40,555 nt of DNA from Chloroflexales bacterium ZM16-3. Lineage in GTDB: Bacteria > Chloroflexota > Chloroflexia > Chloroflexales > Chloroflexaceae. A program made the position numbers and the translations under genes. The notes below the pieces were generated by a model. It was not told where the DNA came from and made no database searches. It saw only the letters and a program-made list of their open reading frames with translations. Positions 7,675 through 14,170 of this stretch are shown here, piece after piece. The stretch covers positions 1 to 40,555 of the forward strand of contig RYFE02000044.1 in assembly GCA_004138175.2 (NCBI GenBank), given 5' to 3'. The stretch's first letter is position 1. Each line of letters starts with the position of its first letter.

Positions 7675-8766
7675 ATGACCCTCCCGCTGGTACACCTATC
7701 CGGCACCCCCTATGAGCAGGGCCTCCAGCACGGCGAGGCCCTGCGCGAGGCGATCATCGAGAATATGGCGATCTACTTCGCCCGCTTCGAGCGCGAGCTG
7801 CGCCTGACGCGGGCGGAGACTCTGCGCCGCGCCGCCGTCTACGCCGGGGCGATCGAGCGAGAGAGCCCGGCCTACGCGGCGGGCATGCGCGGCGTGGCCG
7901 AGGGCTCCGGCCTCAGCTATAACGAGATCGCCGCCCTGAATGTGCGCTACGAACTGTTCTACTACCAGTTCGGGGTGAACGCCGTCGCCGACGGCTGCAC
8001 CGCTGTCGCCGTGCAGCCCGAGGCTAGCGCCGACGGCCACCTGCTGCTCGGCGAGAACTGGGACTGGGTCTCTGGCGTGCGTGGGGCCGTGCTCCACAGC
8101 CGTGAGCCTGACGGACTTGAGGTGCTCTGCTTCTCGGAGGCCGGCATCGTCGGCGGGAAGATCGGCCTCAACTCGGCCGGCATCGGCCTGCTGATCAACG
8201 GGCTCACCTCGACCGACGACGACTGGGCGCGCCTGCACAAGCCCTTCCACGTCCGCTGCCACGAGATCCTGCGCGCCCACAGCTTCGATGCCGCCACCCG
8301 TGTCGTCACCGAGGGCGACCGCTCCTGCTCAGGCAACTTCGTGATCGCTCAGTCCCCCAACCGGGTGATTAATATCGAGACCTCGCCCCACGCGGCGGCC
8401 ATCACCGGCTGCACGAGCGGCTGCCTGGTTCACGCGAACCACTTCATCAACCCGATCGCCCTCGCCGTCTCTGAGCCGCCGGTCGAGAAGAACCCCCACT
8501 CCTACCGGCGCCTTGAGCGTATGGCCGAGCTGCTTGCCACCCACCGGCCCCTGACCATGGGCGACCTCCAGGCGGCCCTGCGCGATCACCAGGGATACCC
8601 CTACTCGATCTGTTTCCATATCGACCCCGAGGAGCCGCCCGAGGAATACTACGAGAGCGTCATCTCGGCGATCATCGACCTCCGCGCCGGTGCCCTCTAC
8701 CTGAGCGACGGCCCGCCATGCGAGAACTCCTACCAGCGCTACACGATTGCAGATTGCAGATTGTAG
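7675..8766 (+). CDS. C45-family autoproteolytic amidohydrolase/acyltransferase
   Basis: A 363-aa protein of the peptidase C45 / acyl-CoA:6-aminopenicillanate acyltransferase family (Ntn hydrolases). In this family a precursor cuts itself before a Cys, which then becomes the N-terminal nucleophile. The expected junction is seen as VADGCTAVAV with Gly107-Cys108. Other family features are GENWDW near 125, the EAGIVGGKIGLNSAGIGLLI stretch, and LVHANHF near 260. No signal peptide is seen, so it is probably cytoplasmic and acts on an amide or acyl-amine of unknown identity. The last seven residues (TIADCRL) and the stop codon come from an interspersed repeat that begins at 8745, so the native C-terminus has probably been replaced. 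The ATG has a weak AAGGA site. Confidence 0.85.
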   Translation: MTLPLVHLSGTPYEQGLQHGEALREAIIENMAIYFARFERELRLTRAETLRRAAVYAGAIERESPAYAAGMRGVAEGSGLSYNEIAALNVRYELFYYQFGVNAVADGCTAVAVQPEASADGHLLLGENWDWVSGVRGAVLHSREPDGLEVLCFSEAGIVGGKIGLNSAGIGLLINGLTSTDDDWARLHKPFHVRCHEILRAHSFDAATRVVTEGDRSCSGNFVIAQSPNRVINIETSPHAAAITGCTSGCLVHANHFINPIALAVSEPPVEKNPHSYRRLERMAELLATHRPLTMGDLQAALRDHQGYPYSICFHIDPEEPPEEYYESVISAIIDLRAGALYLSDGPPCENSYQRYTIADCRL

Positions 8767-8867
8767 ATTGCAGATTGGGCGCTCCGCCCGAAGGCCGATT
8801 GTGTGATTCAGCCAGATCAGCTATAGTTGTTCTACAATCCACAATCTGCAATCTGCAATCTGCAATC
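8745..8867. repeat. Inverted pair of attgcagattgtag repeats
   Basis: A left array (8745-8777) runs attgcag/attgtag and a right array (8832-8867) is its reverse complement, with about 55 bp between. Together they can form a long stem. The left array supplies the end of the C45 gene. A promoter-like sequence lies in the loop. Confidence 0.8.
8799..8827 (+). promoter_or_regulatory. Candidate promoter of the RIO kinase leader
   Basis: TTGTGT (8799-8804) and TATAGT (8822-8827) are 17 bp apart, between the arms of the inverted repeat. A start near 8834 would give a leader of about 255 nt before the RIO kinase gene. Confidence 0.4.
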
Positions 8868-8882
8868 CCGAAGGAGGCTCAT

Positions 8883-8939
8883 ATGACGAAGGTAATCATT
8901 GCCCTCTATAACCCTGTATGTGCCCCCTCAGTTAGCTGA
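8883..8939 (+). CDS. 18-codon leader ORF upstream of the RIO kinase
   Basis: An ATG preceded by a strong GAAGGAGG ribosome site encodes MTKVIIALYNPVCAPSVS and stops. It is followed by alternative hairpins and an intrinsic terminator (8975-9068) before the RIO kinase gene. The strong ribosome site on such a short frame suggests either a leader peptide that senses translation, or the stump of a lost gene. No run of one amino acid is present, so no classical amino-acid attenuator can be claimed. Confidence 0.4.
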   Translation: MTKVIIALYNPVCAPSVS

Positions 8940-8974
8940 CCAGCTCAGGCCGATAGCCTGGGGCTGCGCTGGCT

Positions 8975-9068
8975 CGCCGCGATGGTCGCGGCCCGCTTGC
9001 GTATGACCCGCTCCTCGCCTGCTCGCGGCGGCCGTGGCACACACAGGGTGCCCGGTCGCCTTTTTTTT
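8975..9068 (+). terminator. Intrinsic terminator with a competing upstream pairing
   Basis: The terminator is 9027-9068: arms 9027-9040 and 9048-9060 pair over 13 positions, including one G-U and one bulged T, around a 7-nt loop, and are followed directly by eight T. Upstream, 8975-8982 (cgccgcga) can pair either with 8986-8992, forming a local hairpin, or with 9023-9030 (tcgcggcg), which includes the first four bases of the terminator. The second choice would break the terminator. The RIO kinase start is 22 bp after the T-run. Confidence 0.65.
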
Positions 9069-9090
9069 GTTTAGCGCACACGAGGAGTCT

Positions 9091-10074
9091 ATGGCTCGCT
9101 ATATCATCATCGATAAGTCTCAGATCAACCCAGACGAGGACGCCGCCCCGGCCTACGGAACCCGACACAAGGAGCAGAAGCGCCGCAAGGCCACGGCCCG
9201 CGAGGGTGTGGCCAAGCACAGCTTCGAGTCTAACCCCGACGTGCAGCGCTGGCTGACCGAGGCCCGCGAGGCTGAGGGAGCCAAGGCACCTTTCGCCCCC
9301 GAGGCGCTGGTGGGCCGGCGCGATGGCGAGTGGGTGCTCTCCTCGCTCACCGCCTTTTACGAGCAGGACATGATCGCCGACGTGCTGCGTGAGGTGAAGA
9401 GCGGCAAGGAGGCGACGGTCTTCTGCTGCTCGGGTGGCCCGGCCTGCGCCCACAATCTGCTGGCCGCCAAGGTCTACCGGCCGCGCATGTTCCGCAGCCT
9501 GAGCAACGACGCCCAGTACCGCGAGGGCCGCACGGTGCGCAACGAGTCGGGCAAGCAGGTGAAGCTGACCGGCAAGGGCGTGCCGGGGCGCAACACCGCC
9601 AAGGGCCGCGCCTTCCAGGTGGAGAGCTGGATCGGCTACGAGTATGCCGCCCAGGAGCTGGCCTTCAGCCTCGGCGTGAGCACCCCGCGCCCCTACTCGC
9701 AGGTTGGCAACAGCCTGCTGATGGAGTATATCGGCGATGAGGAGACCGTCGCGCCGCGCCTTTGCGAGATCGATGTAGATCGGGGCGAGGCCCAGAGCCT
9801 GCTCGACGGCCTGCTGGAGAGCATCGAGCTGCTGCTTGGCGGGCACCGCATCCACGGCGACCTGTCCTCCTACAACATCTTGGCCTGGGAGGGCCGCCCC
9901 TACATTATCGACTTCGCCCAGGCGGTGGACCCACGCCACGGCGACGGAGCCCGCGACCTGCTTATCCGCGACGTGGTTCGTGTCGCTGAGGCTCTGGCCC
10001 CCTTCGGCGCCCGCGTGGACGCCCGCGCCGCCGCCGACCGCATGTGGTGGGGCTACCTCGGCCAGCCGACTTGA
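9091..10074 (+). CDS. RIO-family atypical serine protein kinase
   Basis: A 327-aa RIO1-like kinase. The visible features are SGKEATVF (104-111), the ATP-binding Lys127 in LLAAKVYRPRMFRSL, the catalytic loop HGDLSSYNIL (His255, Asp257, Asn262) and the metal-binding IIDFAQ (Asp274). The N-terminal 85 residues are charged and include a basic patch (HKEQKRRKATAR). RIO kinases are best known in archaeal and eukaryotic ribosome maturation; bacterial members are less studied. All key catalytic residues are present. The ATG at 9091 is chosen over an upstream in-frame ATG because GAGGAG precedes it and the longer form would begin before the terminator. Its transcription should depend on read-through of that terminator. 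pth follows 75 bp later. Confidence 0.88.
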   Translation: MARYIIIDKSQINPDEDAAPAYGTRHKEQKRRKATAREGVAKHSFESNPDVQRWLTEAREAEGAKAPFAPEALVGRRDGEWVLSSLTAFYEQDMIADVLREVKSGKEATVFCCSGGPACAHNLLAAKVYRPRMFRSLSNDAQYREGRTVRNESGKQVKLTGKGVPGRNTAKGRAFQVESWIGYEYAAQELAFSLGVSTPRPYSQVGNSLLMEYIGDEETVAPRLCEIDVDRGEAQSLLDGLLESIELLLGGHRIHGDLSSYNILAWEGRPYIIDFAQAVDPRHGDGARDLLIRDVVRVAEALAPFGARVDARAAADRMWWGYLGQPT

Positions 10075-10075
10075 C

Positions 10076-10146
10076 ATTGTAGATTGCAGATTGTAGATTG
10101 CAGATTACGAGTGGCAATCTACAATCTACAATCTGCAATCTGCAAT
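10076..10146. repeat. Inverted attgcagattgtag repeat abutting pth
   Basis: Forward heptamers and their reverse complements form a near-continuous stem with a loop of about 8 nt between the RIO kinase stop and the pth start. It ends four bases before the pth ATG and occupies the place where a ribosome site would be. Confidence 0.85.
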
Positions 10147-10149
10147 TAT

Positions 10150-10716
10150 ATGTGGCTTATTGTTGGCCTGGGCAACCCAGGCGAGAAGTACGACCGGACG
10201 CGGCATAATATCGGGTTCGCCTGCGTGGACGCCCTGGCCCGCAGGCACGGCCTGGAGTTCCGGGTGAAGCGGGCGAACAGCCTGGTGGCCGAGGGCAGCA
10301 TCGGCGGGCAGCGGGTGGCCCTGGCCAAGCCGCAGACCTATATGAACGAGAGCGGGCGGGCGGTGTCGGCCCTGCGCTCCTGGTACAAGGTCGAGCACGC
10401 CCGCGAGCTGCTGCTGATCTACGACGACATGGATCTGCCCTTCGCCAAGCTGCGCCTGCGCGAGCGGGGCAGCCCTGGCACCCACAACGGCATGCGCTCG
10501 ATCGTCGGCCAGCTCGGCGGCAACGAGTTCCCGCGCCTGCGCGTCGGCATCGACCAGGCCCCCGGCAAGATGGACGCCGCCGCCTATGTGCTCGCCCGCT
10601 TCTCCAAGGATGAGGATGCCCAGGTGCCCGATCTCTGCGACCGGGTGGCCGATGCGGTGGATCTCACCCTGCGCGAGGGCTTTACGGCGGCGATGAATAG
10701 ATATAACGCGATGTAG
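10150..10716 (+). CDS. pth: Peptidyl-tRNA hydrolase
   Basis: A 188-aa protein of the bacterial Pth family, which frees tRNA from peptidyl-tRNA that drops off ribosomes; it is normally essential. The active-site set is visible: VGLGNPG with Asn9, TRHNIGF with the catalytic His19, YMNESG with Asn66, IYDDMDLPFAKLRLR with Asp92/93, and SPGTHNGMRSI with Asn113. Full length for the family. The ATG at 10150 begins the conserved MWLIVGLGNPGEKY. No Shine-Dalgarno is visible because an interspersed repeat abuts the start; an in-frame ATG at 10084 lies inside the repeat. Translation may be coupled, leaderless-like or inefficient. Confidence 0.95.
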   Translation: MWLIVGLGNPGEKYDRTRHNIGFACVDALARRHGLEFRVKRANSLVAEGSIGGQRVALAKPQTYMNESGRAVSALRSWYKVEHARELLLIYDDMDLPFAKLRLRERGSPGTHNGMRSIVGQLGGNEFPRLRVGIDQAPGKMDAAAYVLARFSKDEDAQVPDLCDRVADAVDLTLREGFTAAMNRYNAM

Positions 10717-10792
10717 TCTCGGGATGGCCTACGCGCTGTCTTGACGCTGACTCTGGCGGCGACACACATAGCCAGGTCTATAAGTTCACCCT

Positions 10793-13729
10793 ATGAGCAA
10801 TCGCGCACTCGCCCCGACGATGGTTGGCCGACAGCAGCCGCTCTCTGAGCTGGCCGAGCACCTGGCCCTGGCTCAGGCCGGTGCCGGTCGGCTGGTGCTG
10901 GTGGCCGGTGAGGCCGGCGTGGGCAAGACGCGACTGCTGCGCGAGTTCGCCCGCAGCCTCGATCTGACGGTCTACACGGGCCACTGCTTCGATGAGCGCC
11001 CGGCCCCGCCCTACGGCCCCTTCGTCGAGCTGCTGCGGGCGGTGGCCCAGGCCCCCGGCGGGCCGTCGCTCGACCAGGCGGCCGGCCCCTGGGCCGATGA
11101 GCTGCGCCGGCTGCTGCCCGAGATTACGCAGCTCGCCCTGGCTGAGCCGCTGGGCAACCTGCCGACTGAGCGGCATCGGCTCTTCCAGGCGATCTACCAG
11201 ACCCTCTGCCCTATCGGCGGCGCGGCCCGCGTGCTGATCGTCGAGGATCTGCACTGGGCCGACGAGGCCAGCCAGGATCTGCTGCACTTCCTGGCCAGGG
11301 TGATCGCGGACGAGCGCATCCTGCTGATCGGCACCTACCGCAGCGATGAGATCAACCGGCTGCACCCGCTCGTCGGACTGATCGCCCGCCTCGTCCGCGA
11401 CCGGCGTTTTCACGAGATCCGCCTAGCCCCGCTGGGCCGGGATGATCTCGCCGAGATGCTCGCCGCCATCCTCGACAAGCCCCCCGCGCCTGATCTGCTC
11501 GCCGCACTCTATGAGCGCACCGAGGGCAACCCCTTCTTCGCCGAGGAGCTGCTCGGGCCGCTGATCGCCGACCAGGGGCGCGGCCTGAGCGATGCGGCGA
11601 TCCCGATCTCGATCCGCGAGAGCGTCCTGCGCCGGGCGGCCGATCTCGACGAGCCCACGGTGACAGTGCTGCGGGCCGCCGCCGTTATCGGCAGGCGCTT
11701 CGACTTCGACCTGCTGCTGAGGCTCACGGGCTTGGGCGAGCGCGCCCTCCTGACCAGCCTCTCGGCCCTGGTGGAGCGCCAGCTGATCGTCGAGACCCCC
11801 GGCGAGGCTGGCGACACCTACAGCTTCCGCCACGAGCTGATCCGCGCCGCGCTCTACGAGGAGATGCTACGCCGCGAGCGGCGCATGCGCCACCAGGAGG
11901 TGCTGCGCGCCCTGGAGGAGCTGCACGCCGACAGCCCCGAGGCTGTAATCGACCTGCTGGCCTACCACGCGATCCAGGCCCGCGCCACGCCCCAGGCCGC
12001 CCGCTACAGCGAACTGGCCGGCGATCGGGCCGCCGCCATCCACGCCTACCGGGCCGCCCTCGGCCACTACGAGGCCGCCCTGGAGGCCGCCGAGCTGGGT
12101 GCCGACGACCCGCGCTGGCGGGCGGATCTGCTCTCGCGGCTCGGCCAGTCGGCCTTCCTGATCGGCGACCTGGCCCGCGCCTCCGGCTACTGGCGCGAGG
12201 CTCTGGCGCTCTACCAGCGGCTCGACGGCACCCATCGGGCCGCCGACACCCAGCGTATGCTCGGGCGGGTCGCCTGGGACCAGGGGAAGCGGGAAGAGGC
12301 ATTCGCCCACGCCCGCGCAGCCCTGGCCACCCTGGAGGGCGCGGGGCCATGCCGCGAGCTGGCCATGGCCTACAGCACCCTCTCGCACCTCTCCATGCTG
12401 CTCATCTCCGAAGATCAGGCCAGCGCCGCCGAGTGCATCGTCTGGGGCGAGCGGGCCTTGGCCATGGCCCGCCAGCTCGATGACCGGGCGGCGATCTGCC
12501 ACGCGCTGAACAATATCGGCGTCGCCAAGGTCGAGTCAGGCCAGGCCGAGGCAGGCATCGCCAACCTGGAGCATAGCCTGGCGATCGCCCTCGACGCCGA
12601 CCTGCCGGCCGACGCGGTGCGGGCCTACCTCAACCTTGGCGGCAAGCTCTCCCAGGTCGGGCGGCACGACGACAGCCTGGCCCTACAGCACGAGGGGCTG
12701 GCGTACGCGGCCCGCCACGGCTACATCCGCGGCAGCGGCAAGCTCTTCGGCGTGCTGGTCTATGGCCTGTTTGAGGCCGGCCGCTGGGATGAGGCCGACG
12801 CGCTGCTGGCGGATGCGCTGCGCCCGAGCTTCCCCTGCCTGCTCGATGATGGCGGGCTGGCCATGTATATGCGCGCACGTATGCTGTGGGCGCGCAATCG
12901 CCTGGCCGAGTCGCGCGGGCTGCTGGAGCACCTGATCGACGGCGACCCTGAGACCGCCATCCTCGCCACGGGCATGCTGATATTTATCCACCGCGCCCAG
13001 GACGATCTGGTGCGCGCCGAGGCGCTCGCCGACCGCATGGTTGCGCAGGCGCGCGACAGGGCCGGCATCGCTCCCGACTCGCTCGCCCTCGGCAGGCTGG
13101 CCTTTACGCTCACCGCGCCGGTCGAGATCTACCTGGACGTGGGCCGCCGCAACGAGGCGCTGGCCCTGATCGCGGCGATGGAGACGAGCAAGGTCGCCGA
13201 CTCAGCCAGCTACGAGGCGGCGATACTCGCTGAGCTGCGGGGCGCGACCGATATGGAGCAGAGCCCCCGCCGCGCCGCCGAGCACTTCGCGGCGGCGGCC
13301 GCATTCTGGAAGCAGAGAGGCGCCGTGCCCGATGTGGTGCGCCTCGGCCGTCGGCAGGCCCAGGCCCTGCTGCGCTGCGACGGCGCGGACGCGCGCGCCC
13401 AGGCCCGCCAGCTCATCGCGGAGGCCCGCGCCATCGCCGAGCCGATCGGCTACGCCTACGAACGGGCCAAGCTCGACGCCCTGGAGCCGCCCGCCCCCGC
13501 CCGCGCCCACCCCGCCCCGCGCTCGCCCGATGGCCTCACCCCCCGCGAGCTGGAGGTGCTGGCGCTGATCACCCGTGGCCTCTCCAACCGCGCCATCGCC
13601 GAGGCTCTGGTGATCTCCGAGAAGACCGCCGAGGTTCATGTGCGCAACATCCTCGCCAAGCTCGGCTTCAGCTCGCGCACCCAGGCCGCCACCTACGCGG
13701 TCGAGCGCGGCCTGTCCCCGAGGGCGTAG
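10793..13729 (+). CDS. MalT-like AAA/TPR regulator with LuxR DNA-binding domain
   Basis: A 978-aa large ATP-dependent regulator (LAL/MalT class). The N-terminal AAA-like domain has the Walker A GEAGVGKT (39-46) and Walker B VLIVEDLHWADE (near 146). The middle, about residues 390-880, is Ala/Leu-rich helical repeat of the tetratricopeptide type, which senses ligands or partners in this class. The C-terminus, about 914-975, is a LuxR/FixJ helix-turn-helix: LTPRELEVLALITRG, then SEKTAEVHVRNILAKLGF. It should bind DNA after ATP- and signal-dependent assembly. Its target genes are not evident from the neighbourhood. The stop codon TAG lies within a palindromic repeat. A weak TTGACG at 10741 could be a -35, about 50 bp before the start. 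Confidence 0.9.
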   Translation: MSNRALAPTMVGRQQPLSELAEHLALAQAGAGRLVLVAGEAGVGKTRLLREFARSLDLTVYTGHCFDERPAPPYGPFVELLRAVAQAPGGPSLDQAAGPWADELRRLLPEITQLALAEPLGNLPTERHRLFQAIYQTLCPIGGAARVLIVEDLHWADEASQDLLHFLARVIADERILLIGTYRSDEINRLHPLVGLIARLVRDRRFHEIRLAPLGRDDLAEMLAAILDKPPAPDLLAALYERTEGNPFFAEELLGPLIADQGRGLSDAAIPISIRESVLRRAADLDEPTVTVLRAAAVIGRRFDFDLLLRLTGLGERALLTSLSALVERQLIVETPGEAGDTYSFRHELIRAALYEEMLRRERRMRHQEVLRALEELHADSPEAVIDLLAYHAIQARATPQAARYSELAGDRAAAIHAYRAALGHYEAALEAAELGADDPRWRADLLSRLGQSAFLIGDLARASGYWREALALYQRLDGTHRAADTQRMLGRVAWDQGKREEAFAHARAALATLEGAGPCRELAMAYSTLSHLSMLLISEDQASAAECIVWGERALAMARQLDDRAAICHALNNIGVAKVESGQAEAGIANLEHSLAIALDADLPADAVRAYLNLGGKLSQVGRHDDSLALQHEGLAYAARHGYIRGSGKLFGVLVYGLFEAGRWDEADALLADALRPSFPCLLDDGGLAMYMRARMLWARNRLAESRGLLEHLIDGDPETAILATGMLIFIHRAQDDLVRAEALADRMVAQARDRAGIAPDSLALGRLAFTLTAPVEIYLDVGRRNEALALIAAMETSKVADSASYEAAILAELRGATDMEQSPRRAAEHFAAAAAFWKQRGAVPDVVRLGRRQAQALLRCDGADARAQARQLIAEARAIAEPIGYAYERAKLDALEPPAPARAHPAPRSPDGLTPRELEVLALITRGLSNRAIAEALVISEKTAEVHVRNILAKLGFSSRTQAATYAVERGLSPRA

Positions 13730-13752
13730 GGGCGCGTTGCGACGCGCCCCTA
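13727..13752. repeat. Palindrome of the taggggcgc type, overlapping a stop codon
   Basis: taggggcgcgt (13727-13737) and acgcgccccta (13742-13752) form an 11-bp stem with a 4-nt loop. The first three bases are the stop codon of the regulator gene. It is related to the palindromes at 14080, 20374, 29488 and 37559 and may act as a terminator. Confidence 0.75.
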
Positions 13753-13894
13753 CGGGAATCCCCTTACGCCTCTGGTCCTACCCCCTGATCGCCGACAGAT
13801 CAGAATATACCTGACCCCGTCGATGCGCCTGCGCCCCGCAACCGCTACCATAGGCTCAGTGGCGAGATGCCTGTTGGTGAAGCGAGGTAGAACC

Positions 13895-14083
13895 ATGCAC
13901 GTCGATACCGAGCGAGCGCTGCGCGAGGCCCACGAGGAGATCCGCCGACGACATCAGTGGGCCGACCAAGAGCGCATGATCCGCCAGACGGCAGACGGCG
14001 AGCGGCAGACCGCCGAGCACGAGATGGAGCAGCCCCGCCCCAGCCCGCTGGACTGGCTGCGTCGCCTCGCCGGGGCGCGGTAG
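13895..14083 (+). CDS. Small charged hypothetical protein
   Basis: A 62-aa protein starting MHVDTERALREAHEEIRRRH, rich in Glu, Arg and Gln, predicted as one long helix, with a C-terminal SPLDWLRRLAGAR that could be an amphipathic end. A GCGAGGTAG ribosome site precedes the ATG. It lies between the regulator and the convergent histidine kinase. Its stop TAG is the start of a tandem-expanded palindrome. I do not recognise a family; membrane or partner binding by the amphipathic tail is a guess. Confidence 0.55.
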   Translation: MHVDTERALREAHEEIRRRHQWADQERMIRQTADGERQTAEHEMEQPRPSPLDWLRRLAGAR

Positions 14084-14167
14084 GGGCGACGAGCCGCAGG
14101 GGCGACGAGCCGCAGGGGCGACGAGCCGCAGGGGCGACGAGCCGCAGGGGCGACGAGCCGCCCCTAC
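14080..14167. repeat. Palindrome with interior expanded to five 16-bp tandem units
   Basis: aggggcgacgagccgc occurs five times without a break (14082-14161), bounded by gtagggg on the left and gcccctac on the right. The outer arms match the palindrome family at 13727, so the middle seems to have multiplied by slippage. The left edge supplies the stop codon of the 62-aa gene. Confidence 0.9.
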
Positions 14168-14170
14168 GAG

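Noticed and set aside
14082-14161. Regular 16-bp tandem units that could be taken for a CRISPR array.
   Set aside because: There are no spacers; units are directly joined and lie within an expanded palindrome. No cas genes are present.
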